This document shows positions 25,690-33,245 of a stretch of DNA of 64,000 bases, piece after piece; position 1 is the stretch's first letter, and the number at the start of each line of letters is the position of its first letter. A model generated the notes under the pieces. The model was not told where the DNA came from. It made no database searches and worked only from the letters and a program-made list of their open reading frames with translations. The DNA comes from Flavobacteriales bacterium. Lineage in GTDB: Bacteria > Bacteroidota > Bacteroidia > Flavobacteriales_F > PHOS-HE28. The stretch lies in the NCBI GenBank assembly GCA_016719225.1, contig JADKAN010000003.1, positions 62,001 through 126,000 on the forward strand, given 5' to 3'. A program made the position numbers and the translations under genes.

Positions 25690-27384
25690 TCAACGCAATA
25701 CTGTAATGGAGCCGTTGAGGTTCTTGTCGATCACCGTGCCGCATTCGGAGCGGAAGGAAACCTTGTAGAAGTAGGTGCCATCGGCCACAGGCTGTGGGTT
25801 CCAGGAACGCTTCGCGCCGCTGGCGGTATCGTAGACCGACTTTCCCCAGCGATCGAAAATGGCGAGTGTGTAGGTGTCGAACAAGGGAGTGATGTCGCGG
25901 CCGGGATCGTTGGGCAGGTAGGGCCGCCACACGTCGTTGCGTCCGTCACCGTTGGGCGATACCACGTTGGGCAGCTGCACATCGCCCAGATCCACATTGG
26001 TCAGCGACGTCGATTCGATCATTACGGAATCCGTATCGGTGCAACCGCTGCCCACGTCGGTCACCACCACGGAATAGTAACCCGCCATGTTCACTTCCGG
26101 CGATGCAATGGTGCTGAATGCGGTGTCCGTGCCCAGAGCGGTGACAGCGGTCCACTGGAATTGCACGTCCTGCTGGGGTACCACCTGCACACCGTCGATC
26201 ACGATGGTGAGGTGCGAACAGGAAAGGCTGTCCTGATCTTCGGGGACCACTACCATGATAGCATGATCCTGAATGACCACCGCTTCGTTGAATTGGCAGT
26301 TCACGGAATCCACCACCGTCAAGCCGTAGTTGCCGGGCGCGAGCCCGGATGCATTGCCGTTGGGGATCACAGCGCCGTTCAGGTAGAACAGGATGGGTGT
26401 GGCACCGCCGGATACATAGGTCGCCTGCACGGATCCACCGGTACCGTTACATGCGGTGATCACATCCACGGTGTAGATCAATGGCGCTGGGACCTGCACT
26501 TGGAAGGTAGTGTCCACAACGATGTTGCCGCAGAGGTCCTCCACGTTGCCGGCTGTTGACGTGATGGTGAGTGTATAGAGGCCACCTTCCGAAGGAGGGG
26601 CTGCCAGTACCATGCTATAGCCGGATTGCGAAGTGGCGCCCGGGTTGTTCGGTATCACGGAGATGAACGGGAGGATATCGCCGGAAGGGGAGGTGAGGGT
26701 GGCGTCCGCAGCGCTTACCGTGCTGGTGACGATCGGTTCGCTGAACACCAATTGGAAGTTCTGGCCGGTGCAGTCCGGGGTAACGGATACCAGCGTTGGC
26801 GGGTTCTCATCGTAGATCGAAGCGGTGCTTTGCGTGAAGTCGATGTTGTATCCGTCCGAGCTTCCGGTCCAGTTCATCACCACCAAGGCATAGGTCTGGC
26901 CCACCTGCACGGGGAGGTCGGCGTTGAATGCCGGCCCGTTGAGGTCGCCGGGGCCGTTAGAGGTGCCCGTACCACCGTTCGCCGTGGAGATACCGGTCTG
27001 CCCGTTATCGAAGAACGTTCCGTAGGAATTGCAGTTCACCTCCGGCGAAGTGCCGTCCTGCGCATTGATACCGGCGCAGCCGCCGTTGGTGATGTTGAAC
27101 AGTCCCCAGTCATAGTCGTCGAAGTCGTTCGCCGGGTCCAGAATAAAGCTGAGGCTACCGGCATCCTGTACCGTGAACGTGTACCACAGGCTCGCGTTCT
27201 CTTGGTTCAGGTTGCAGGAACCGGTGAACTCGTACAAGTTGCCGGTGCCCTGCGGCGCGGTCGACTCCGTGTATACCCCGCCACAAAGCTGGATGGCCCC
27301 GTTGCAGTCGCTGGTGGTGGTCTGTGCCAGCAGCGGTGCAGCACATAATAGGCTAAAGTTCGCAAGGGTCCGGAGTGTTTTCAT
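25690..27384 (-). CDS. Secreted protein with T9SS type B (gliding-associated) C-terminus
   Basis: This 564-residue protein has a signal peptide (residues 1-20, ending LLAQ). It has an N-terminal beta domain with CNGAIQLCGG, NASLWYTFTVQDAGSLSF and YDWGLFNITNG, then Ig-like repeats (SVTPDCTGQNFQLVFSEPIV, ACNGTGGSVQATYVSGG). The last 90 residues are a CHU_C/type B sorting domain (NVVSPNGDGRNDVWRPYLP, then LAIFDRWGKSVYDT and ADGTYFYKVSF). Export through the type IX system and surface location are inferred. A TATATTCG box lies just upstream of the start. Confidence 0.86.
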   Translation of the reverse strand: MKTLRTLANFSLLCAAPLLAQTTTSDCNGAIQLCGGVYTESTAPQGTGNLYEFTGSCNLNQENASLWYTFTVQDAGSLSFILDPANDFDDYDWGLFNITNGGCAGINAQDGTSPEVNCNSYGTFFDNGQTGISTANGGTGTSNGPGDLNGPAFNADLPVQVGQTYALVVMNWTGSSDGYNIDFTQSTASIYDENPPTLVSVTPDCTGQNFQLVFSEPIVTSTVSAADATLTSPSGDILPFISVIPNNPGATSQSGYSMVLAAPPSEGGLYTLTITSTAGNVEDLCGNIVVDTTFQVQVPAPLIYTVDVITACNGTGGSVQATYVSGGATPILFYLNGAVIPNGNASGLAPGNYGLTVVDSVNCQFNEAVVIQDHAIMVVVPEDQDSLSCSHLTIVIDGVQVVPQQDVQFQWTAVTALGTDTAFSTIASPEVNMAGYYSVVVTDVGSGCTDTDSVMIESTSLTNVDLGDVQLPNVVSPNGDGRNDVWRPYLPNDPGRDITPLFDTYTLAIFDRWGKSVYDTASGAKRSWNPQPVADGTYFYKVSFRSECGTVIDKNLNGSITVLR

Positions 27385-27423
27385 CGGAGCGAATATAGGT
27401 GCACGGGAACTCTGCGGCCCATA

Positions 27424-27906
27424 TCAGGGCGTTACCACTTCCAGCCGGTCCACGTTGCGCACGTCCCGGGCATGGCGGTTGTCATCGGGAACGATCAGTT
27501 GGAAAGGCCCGTTGTGGGCATCAAGGAATTGGCCGTCCTGTTTCCAGCAGAGCAGCACCGGGCGGTCGCGAAAGGTGCTGTCGGCTTCCATCAACGCCAC
27601 AAGGGCACTGTAGCCATCCGAAGCGGAAACGCGCACGGCGGAGCGGGCGCGGGTACGTTTGTCGGTCGCCGCGATGGAAGGGCAGGAGAGTTCCAGCACA
27701 TCCTGGAGCAGTGCTCCCTCATAACTCGACTCCTCGCCATCGTGGGCGCTGATGGTGGCGGTGTGGTGCGGCAATGCGGACAGCTGCTCCAAGGTGATGC
27801 TGACATCACATGCAGTAGCGTGTACGATCCGCACGGTGGCCGTGTCGGATTGCGCGGTGGCGAAATAGGGGAGGAAGACAAGTAATGGGAGCAGGCGGAC
27901 GCGCAT
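27424..27906 (-). CDS. Exported molybdopterin-binding-domain-like protein
   Basis: This 160-residue protein has a signal peptide (MRVRLLPLLVFLPYFATAQ). It is a short version of the oxidoreductase molybdopterin-binding fold: SYEGALLQDVLEL, VRVSASDGYSALVALMEAD, RPVLLCWKQDGQFLDAHNGP and FQLIVPDDNRHARDVRNV correspond to the C-terminal half of sulfite-oxidase-like domains. The cofactor-binding Cys region is not evident, so cofactor binding is uncertain. It is divergent from the Ric operon, sharing its 182-bp intergenic region. Confidence 0.6.
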   Translation of the reverse strand: MRVRLLPLLVFLPYFATAQSDTATVRIVHATACDVSITLEQLSALPHHTATISAHDGEESSYEGALLQDVLELSCPSIAATDKRTRARSAVRVSASDGYSALVALMEADSTFRDRPVLLCWKQDGQFLDAHNGPFQLIVPDDNRHARDVRNVDRLEVVTP

Positions 27907-28014
27907 AGCGATGGAGTGTCTGGTGTGCGAAGATCGTTATTCAGCGTTGTTCCGGAGGCGTGAAAAACCTGCATGTCAAGTTTTGTTTCCAACGTTCTCC
28001 ACACCGGACCGGAA

Positions 28015-28036
28015 TAAAAGCATTGAAATACTTTTA
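28015..28036. promoter_or_regulatory. 22-bp inverted repeat, candidate Rrf2 operator
   Basis: Arms TAAAAGCATT and AATACTTTTA are separated by GA and are complementary at nine of ten positions. The repeat ends 15 bases upstream of the -7 box at 28052 and so overlaps the expected -33 region. An Rrf2 regulator is encoded at the end of the same operon, which makes this a natural operator candidate. Size and AT-rich symmetry fit sites used by NsrR/IscR-type dimers. The assignment is inference. Confidence 0.5.
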
Positions 28037-28051
28037 ACTGTTGCTGCTTGC

Positions 28052-28059
28052 TACCTTTG
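28052..28059 (+). promoter_or_regulatory. -7 box TACCTTTG of the Ric operon
   Basis: A perfect TAnnTTTG element lies 29 bases before the Ric ATG. A T-rich stretch at 28032-28035, within the inverted repeat, could serve as the -33 element, though the spacer of 16 bases is shorter than usual. Confidence 0.6.
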
Positions 28060-28088
28060 CACCCGCTACCCCGATCATCAAGCAAAAC

Positions 28089-29531
28089 ATGGAAACAACG
28101 ACCGAGAACATCCTGGACGCGACGCTGCTGGCGCCGCAGGTGAAGCACTCCACCATCTTCGCACGCATCGCCGAACTGAGGGAAGGTGAAAGCCTGATCC
28201 TCCATAACGATCACGACCCTTCACCGCTGCGCTATCAACTGGCGCACACCCACCAGGACACTATTCGCTGGCAGTACTTGGAAGAAGGCCCCCAATGGTG
28301 GAAGGTGAAACTGACCAAACAAGCGACCCGCAACCCCGAGGCCGGACAGAACATCCTGGACGTGACCAAGCTGCCACCTGCGGTGAAGCACTCCACCATT
28401 TTCGAGCGCATCGCCGCATTGCAAAGTGGTGAGAGCCTTACCATACATAATGACCACGACCCCGCCCCGCTGCGCTACCACCTGGAAGCCGAGTACGGCC
28501 CTGCCTACAGCTGGGAGTATTTGGAGCAAGGACCCGACTGGTGGAAGGTGAAGATCACCAAGCGCGTCGCGGAGAAGAACGCGACCGGCGAGAACATCCT
28601 GGACGTCACCAAGCTGGCGCCCCGGGAAAAGCACTCCACCATCTTCACGCGCTACCACGCCTTGAAGGAGGGCGAGAGCCTCACCATCCACAACGACCAC
28701 GACCCCAAGCCGCTGTACTACCAGATGCAGGGCGAGATGGGCGATGTCTTCACGTGGGAATATCTGGAGCAGGGCCCGGCATGGTGGAGGATCAAGATCA
28801 CCAAGCGGCCTACCGGAGATGGTGCCGAAACGCTGGCTTCGATCGTGACCAAGGACATGGGCAAGGCGGAAGTGTTCAAGAAGTACGGCCTCGATTTCTG
28901 CTGCAACGGCCACCTCACCGTTCGCGAAGCCTGCGCCGCCAAAGGCCTGGACGTGACCAAGGTGGAACAGGAACTGCGCACCTCGAACAACGCGACCACC
29001 ACCACGGCGCTGCCCTACAACGACTGGGGGATCGACTTCCTGGCGGACTTCATTGTGAACACGCACCACGCCTATCTGCGCAAGACCCTGCCCGACCTGC
29101 AGAAGTATGCGGCCAAGGTGGAGCAAGTGCATTCACAGAACCACCCCGAGCTGCACGACGTGCGCCGCTTGGTGGACGAGGTGGCCGCGGAATTCAACGC
29201 ACACCTGCCCGAGGAGGAACGCAACATGTTCACCTACATCAAGCAGATCGTGGCCGCCAAGAACAACCGGCAGGCACTACCCGACAGCCCTGAGGGCCGC
29301 TTCGAGGACAACTTGGAAAGCTTGAGGAAGGAGCACGCATCCGTAGGCGGAAAGCTGGACGAGATCAACGAGATCACCAAAGGCTACACGCTGCCGAGCG
29401 ATGCCTGCGCCAGCTACACCCTGCTGTACCGCATGCTCCATGAGGTGGAGGACGATACCCATGTACACATCCATTTGGAGAACAACATCCTCTTCCCCAA
29501 GGCCGCCGAGTTGGAGAAACAGTTCAAATAG
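28089..29531 (+). CDS. ric: Fe-S cluster repair di-iron protein Ric with three DUF2249 domains
   Basis: This 480-residue protein combines three near-identical DUF2249 domains (about residues 7-77, 88-158 and 169-239; each with HSTIF, an HNDHDP motif and a WW[KR][VI]K strand), a ScdA_N/DUF542 domain (248-300) with the hallmark FCCNG (Cys271, Cys272), and a hemerythrin-like di-iron domain (320-476) with His326/327, His372, His416, His451, His460/462 and Glu464 as likely ligands. Ric/ScdA/YtfE proteins repair Fe-S centres damaged by nitric oxide or oxidants. Standard Ric is about 220-250 residues, so the tripled N-terminus doubles it. I chose ATG 28089, following the -7 box at 28052. It is the first gene of a five-gene operon ending in an Rrf2 regulator. 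Confidence 0.9.
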   Translation: METTTENILDATLLAPQVKHSTIFARIAELREGESLILHNDHDPSPLRYQLAHTHQDTIRWQYLEEGPQWWKVKLTKQATRNPEAGQNILDVTKLPPAVKHSTIFERIAALQSGESLTIHNDHDPAPLRYHLEAEYGPAYSWEYLEQGPDWWKVKITKRVAEKNATGENILDVTKLAPREKHSTIFTRYHALKEGESLTIHNDHDPKPLYYQMQGEMGDVFTWEYLEQGPAWWRIKITKRPTGDGAETLASIVTKDMGKAEVFKKYGLDFCCNGHLTVREACAAKGLDVTKVEQELRTSNNATTTTALPYNDWGIDFLADFIVNTHHAYLRKTLPDLQKYAAKVEQVHSQNHPELHDVRRLVDEVAAEFNAHLPEEERNMFTYIKQIVAAKNNRQALPDSPEGRFEDNLESLRKEHASVGGKLDEINEITKGYTLPSDACASYTLLYRMLHEVEDDTHVHIHLENNILFPKAAELEKQFK

Positions 29532-29559
29532 AACGGCAGCCCTGATGTTGGGAGCAAGC

Positions 29560-29611
29560 GGGGCCGGCGGATCCAAGCGGACAGCTTGGGAATGCCGGCC
29601 CTGCTTTTCCT
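29560..29611 (+). terminator. Imperfect hairpin between ric and the DUF1858 gene
   Basis: AGCGGGGCCGGC and GCCGGCCCTGCT, 28 bases apart, pair with one mismatch and are followed by TTTTCC. This could be an attenuator that lowers expression of the downstream genes relative to ric. Confidence 0.4.
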
Positions 29612-29666
29612 TTGGCAGCCCGGTGGTCGCCTGCGTCCGGCTTCAACCATGATCCATATAAAAAGC

Positions 29667-30476
29667 ATGATCACCATCAACGCCAATACCAAGATCTCCG
29701 CACTGCTGCGTGAGGACCCGGCGGCCTTGGAAGCCATCATCAGCATCGCGCCCAAGTTCACCAAGCTGCGGAACCCATTGCTGCGTAAGCTGATGGCCTC
29801 GCGCACCACCATCCGCATGGCCAGCAAGATCGGAGGCGTTACGCCGGAGGCCTTCTTCGCCAAGCTGGAACCATTGGGCTTCTCCATCGACAAGGCGGAG
29901 GCCCCGGAAGAAGCCGGATCGCACACACCCATGCCGGACTTCATGAAGAACATCTCCCCGGAGAACGTGCTGGAGCTGGACGTGCGGCCGATCCTGAACG
30001 AAGGCAAGGACCCCTTCAACCTGATCCTCGGAAAAGTAAAGGCCTTGGAGTCCGGGCAAACGTTGAAGATCATCAATGACTTTGAGCCCATCCCACTGAT
30101 CCTGTTGTTGGAAAAGCAAGGCTTCAAGGTCTACTCGGAGATGGACGACGGGAACACGTACCACACGTGGTTCTTCAAGGCAGATGCCAGCAGCATCCCC
30201 GACACCACGGTGAAGGGCAATGACGACGACTTCGAGGCCTGTGTGAAGAAGTACGAAGGCCGCACCACCACCATCGACGTGCGCCACCTGGAGATGCCCT
30301 TGCCCATGCTCACCATCCTGGACGAGTTGGATAAACTCCCCGAAGGGCAAGCGCTCTACGTGGATCACAAACGGATCCCCGTGTTCCTGCTACCCGAACT
30401 GGAGGAGCGGAAATTCGAGTACCGCGCCAAGGAGATCAGTGAGGGCAACGTGAAGCTGTTCATCTTCAAACCCTGA
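29667..30476 (+). CDS. DUF1858-DUF2249-DUF2249 protein
   Basis: This 269-residue protein has an N-terminal DUF1858 domain (residues 1-65, start MITINANTKISALL, then KLRNPLLRKLMASRTTIRMA) and two DUF2249 domains (about 102-172 with LELDVRPILNEGKDPF and INDFEPIPL, and 202-268 with IDVRHLEMPLPM and VDHKRIPVFLLPE). DUF1858 resembles the ScdA_N cysteine domain fold but has no CC pair here. Such proteins sit with denitrification and NO-response genes; a role in electron or metal handling is inferred. I chose ATG 29667, at the start of the DUF1858 homology; ATG 29649 is possible. The stop directly abuts the next ATG. Confidence 0.82.
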   Translation: MITINANTKISALLREDPAALEAIISIAPKFTKLRNPLLRKLMASRTTIRMASKIGGVTPEAFFAKLEPLGFSIDKAEAPEEAGSHTPMPDFMKNISPENVLELDVRPILNEGKDPFNLILGKVKALESGQTLKIINDFEPIPLILLLEKQGFKVYSEMDDGNTYHTWFFKADASSIPDTTVKGNDDDFEACVKKYEGRTTTIDVRHLEMPLPMLTILDELDKLPEGQALYVDHKRIPVFLLPELEERKFEYRAKEISEGNVKLFIFKP

Positions 30477-31769
30477 ATGTTCGGTCCAGCCCTGAGCAGC
30501 CCTGTGGCCCGCACCACCTCCTACAAGGTGGTGATCCCGTTCTATGTCTATGCGGCGGTCTCGTTCCTGGTGGCCACCGTCCTACTGCTCACCTCCGGCG
30601 GCGCCTTCACGGGCCACTATTTCCAGCCGCACATTTTGGCCATCACCCACGTGATGGCACTGGGCTGGGCCACCATGATCATCTTGGGCGCCAGCCACCA
30701 GCTCCTGCCAGTGCTGATCGAGAGCGACCTGTACAGTAACAAGCTGGGCCATCTGTCCTTCGGCCTTGCCGCTGTGGGCATCCCGTTGTTGGTGTACGGC
30801 TTCTACACGTTCAACTTGGGCGTGGTGGCCCAAGTGGGCGGCTCGCTGGTGACAGGTGCCGTGCTCGCCTACATCGCCAACATCATCCTCAGCATTTCCC
30901 ATAGCAAGCGGAAGAATGTCCACGCCATGTTCGTGCTCACCGCCTCCATCTGGTTGCTGCTCACCGTGTCGCTCGGGCTGGCACTGCTCTTCAACTTCAC
31001 CTCCTCCGTGCTGCCGGAAAACTCCCTGTCCTATCTCCCGCTGCACGCGCACCTCGGTCTGGTGGGCTGGTTCCTGCTGCTGGTGCTGGGTGTGGGCTCG
31101 CGGCTGATCCCCATGTTCCTGATCTCCAAGTACAGCGCACCCCGCCTGCTGTGGGTTGTGTTCGCGCTGGTGAACACCGGGCTGGTGGTGTACGGTTCGC
31201 TGTTCCTCTTCCATGCGGGGCCGGGCCTCAGCTTCTTGCCCGCAGCCATGGTGCTGCTTGCGTTGCTGCTCTTCGCCTATTACTGTGGCCAAGCCTACAA
31301 GGAGCGCATCCGGAAGAAGGTGGACGATCAAATGAAAATTTCGCTGCTCGCCGTAGCCCTGCTGTTGCTGCCTACCGTGGTGCTGCTGGCGCTGATCGGC
31401 GTGTTGCTGGCGTCCTCCGGCGCCCAGGCCAACGTGGTGCTGCTCTATGGCTTCACCATCTTCTTCGGCTGGCTCACCGCGATCATTCTGGGCATGACCT
31501 TCAAGACCCTGCCCTTCATTGTGTGGAACAAGGTGTACCGCCACCGCGCCTCCATGGGCAAGATGCCCAGCCCCAAGGACCTGTTCAGCGGACCCGTGTA
31601 CCGCGCCATGGCGCTGGCCTATCTGCTGGGCTTTGTCCTCTTCGGCTGCGGTATCATCTTCGCCGCTCCTTTCCTGCTAATGATCGGCAGCATAGCACTG
31701 CTGGCCACCGCAGTGCTTTACAACTGGAGCGTACTGCGTTTGGTGAACCACAAGCCCTTCAGAAAATGA
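30477..31769 (+). CDS. CcoN/NorB-like haem-copper-oxidase-family membrane protein
   Basis: This 430-residue protein has about 12 hydrophobic helices. Histidines sit in patterns reminiscent of subunit I of haem-copper oxidases and of NnrS: HILAITHVMALGWATMIILG (His52, His58), then GASHQLLPVL (His74) and LPLHAHLGLVGWFLL (His190, His192). The full set of six haem and copper ligands of a true oxidase is not evident. Proteins like this are found beside Ric/DUF2249 genes in Bacteroidota and may bind haem or sense NO; a catalytic role is unproven. It lies between the DUF1858 gene (0-base gap) and the Fe-S assembly gene (ATGA overlap). Confidence 0.7.
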   Translation: MFGPALSSPVARTTSYKVVIPFYVYAAVSFLVATVLLLTSGGAFTGHYFQPHILAITHVMALGWATMIILGASHQLLPVLIESDLYSNKLGHLSFGLAAVGIPLLVYGFYTFNLGVVAQVGGSLVTGAVLAYIANIILSISHSKRKNVHAMFVLTASIWLLLTVSLGLALLFNFTSSVLPENSLSYLPLHAHLGLVGWFLLLVLGVGSRLIPMFLISKYSAPRLLWVVFALVNTGLVVYGSLFLFHAGPGLSFLPAAMVLLALLLFAYYCGQAYKERIRKKVDDQMKISLLAVALLLLPTVVLLALIGVLLASSGAQANVVLLYGFTIFFGWLTAIILGMTFKTLPFIVWNKVYRHRASMGKMPSPKDLFSGPVYRAMALAYLLGFVLFGCGIIFAAPFLLMIGSIALLATAVLYNWSVLRLVNHKPFRK

Positions 31770-32096
31770 ACATTCAGACCAACAACAACGAGAAGTGCGA
31801 CACCGCCTTGGATGCATTGCGCTTTGTGGACGACCCGGAGATCGGTTTGAACATCGTGGACCTGGGCTTTGGTATACGTGCTGGAGTTCGGCGAGAACGA
31901 CGAGCGGAAGGTGGCCTGCACCATGACCTTCACCACGGAGTTCTGCCCTATGGGCGAATCCATTCAAGGGAACACCACGGAAGCCTTGAAGATGGCGTTC
32001 CCAGGTTACGAAGTGGCGGTGAACATCACCTTCGAACCGCATTGGAACCAAGAGATGATCTCGGAGGCCGGGCGTTTATTCCTTAATGGTTATTGA
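31766..32096 (+). pseudogene. MIP18/PaaD-type Fe-S assembly factor, one-base frameshift
   Basis: The ATG at 31766 overlaps the stop of the preceding gene. The frame reads LRFVDDPEIGLNIVDLGF, the DUF59/MIP18 signature, where LGLVYVLEF is expected. An extra T in the run at 31868-31870 shifts the frame. Skipping it gives VYVLEFGENDERKVACTMTF, then TEFCPMGESIQGN and a normal C-terminus at 32096, for about 109 residues. CPMG retains the conserved Cys. The intact family helps insert Fe-S clusters into client proteins, fitting the repair theme of the operon. A sequencing error is the simplest explanation; real decay or programmed shifting is less likely. Confidence 0.8.
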
Positions 32097-32099
32097 GCG

Positions 32100-32531
32100 A
32101 TGCTCAGCCTCAGCTGCAAAGCCGCCATCAAGGCCGTGGTCTTCCTCGGCTCGAAGCTCTCCTCCGGGGAACGGATGAGCCTGAAAGAGGTGGCCGTGTA
32201 CATCGATGAGAACGAACACACCGTAGGCAAGTTGCTACAACGATTGGTGAGGGCGGAGCTGATCTGCAGCAATAAAGGGCCGCGTGGCGGATTTTATATC
32301 ACACCGCAACAGGCCGACCTGCCGGTGATCCGCATTGTACATGTCATGGATGGTGAGTACGTTTTCAAGCAATGCGGCCTAGGGCTTAGCCAATGCAGTG
32401 ACAGTCACCCTTGCCCGTTCCATGATGACTTCAAGCCCATCCGTGAAGGGTTCCGCCAGTTGTGCGAAACGCACCGGGTGCGCGACCTGTATGAAGGCGT
32501 GAACAGTGGGTTGACGCACTTGGTGGGCTGA
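32100..32531 (+). CDS. Rrf2-family Fe-S transcriptional regulator (NsrR/IscR-like)
   Basis: This 143-residue protein has a winged-helix DNA-binding domain (MSLKEVAVYIDENEHTVGKL, with the wing GPRGGFYI). Three cysteines, Cys92, Cys99 and Cys105, lie in CGLGLSQCSDSHPC, the usual cluster-binding arrangement of NsrR/IscR/RsrR-type regulators. It is expected to sense NO, oxygen or cluster status through a [2Fe-2S] or [4Fe-4S] cluster. As the last gene of the Ric operon, it probably regulates the operon's own promoter, where an inverted repeat is present at 28015-28036. Confidence 0.88.
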   Translation: MLSLSCKAAIKAVVFLGSKLSSGERMSLKEVAVYIDENEHTVGKLLQRLVRAELICSNKGPRGGFYITPQQADLPVIRIVHVMDGEYVFKQCGLGLSQCSDSHPCPFHDDFKPIREGFRQLCETHRVRDLYEGVNSGLTHLVG

Positions 32532-32746
32532 ACCACGGCCTCGGCCTGGGGGAATGGCACGTCGAGGAAGGCTACTTCCACATCCGCACCTTCGTGGACT
32601 TCGGCCACCTCTACGCCAACCAGCTAGAACAAATGGAACGCCTCGATTTCGACCGCCACTGGACCACCCTCACCAAGGGCCAACGGCAGGACCTCCTCCG
32701 CCGCGCACAGCTCACCGAGGAACAACTGCGCGCCATCGCCGCATAA
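32520..32746 (+). pseudogene. 3' fragment of a paralogue of the gene at 34204
   Basis: One open frame ending at the TAA of 32744 encodes about 75 residues: LNHGLGLGEWHVEEGYFHIR, then TFVDFGHLYANQLEQMERLD and a helical tail. This aligns with the C-terminal part of the protein encoded at 34204-34884 (VNQGWLLGERDEEENLTYLT, then TFVDQGHFFEEQHRLEQKFE). There is no start codon in the right place and the 5' two thirds are missing, so this is a remnant fused onto the end of the Rrf2 gene region. It marks a recombination boundary of the operon. Confidence 0.6.
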
Positions 32747-32795
32747 GCACCCCGAAGAACGGATCATCCACCGGAACACAACACCAAAAAGAGCC

Positions 32796-33146
32796 ATAAA
32801 ATTCCTCCACTTCATAAAGACCACCCCGGCCCGGCTGGAACTGCATGCGCTGGAACCGAACGAGACCTGGTACGAGCGCGCCTACTACCTCGTACTGCTC
32901 GCCAAGGAGCTGAAGGAGGAAGTGGTGAAGCTCCGCCAACAGAACAAGCAGCTCTTGAAGCAAGTGAACTTCGGCCAACCGCTCACCGCGGACCAAGAGG
33001 AGCTGCTGCACATGCGCGAGGAATTGAACGAAATGCACAAAGCCAAAGCCAAGTTGGACAACCGCGTGAAGCGCACCTACCAAGTGAACCAAGGCCTGAT
33101 CGAAGAGGTGGAGGACCTGCGCAATGGCATACGGCGGGCTGCGTGA
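32796..33146 (+). CDS. Small coiled-coil protein of unknown function, start codon lost or rare
   Basis: The open frame encodes IKFLHFIKTTPARLELHALE followed by a long charged helix (KELKEEVVKLRQQNKQLLK and LHMREELNEMHKAKAKLD), a convincing coiled coil of about 116 residues. Protein-like sequence begins at an ATA codon (32796), where ATG would be expected, so the gene may use ATA, may have lost its start, or may start at GTG 32922 (74 residues). I recognise no family. It sits between the paralogue fragment and the first transposase gene. Confidence 0.45.
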   Translation: MKFLHFIKTTPARLELHALEPNETWYERAYYLVLLAKELKEEVVKLRQQNKQLLKQVNFGQPLTADQEELLHMREELNEMHKAKAKLDNRVKRTYQVNQGLIEEVEDLRNGIRRAA

Positions 33147-33245
33147 GCATACTGCATTGTTGAAGGAACCTCGACTGGTTGGTCGGGGTTCTTTTGGTTT
33201 AATGGGGTCTGGCACGAGTTCAAAGATTGATTCCGATATTCGTGA

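Noticed and set aside
29586..29666. An upstream extension of the DUF1858 protein to 29586
   Set aside because: The extra residues overlap the hairpin and have no domain homology; ATG 29667 starts exactly at the DUF1858 core.
31766..32096. Programmed ribosomal frameshifting in the MIP18 gene
   Set aside because: There is no slippery heptamer or downstream hairpin, and four other genes in the window show the same kind of homopolymer indel.
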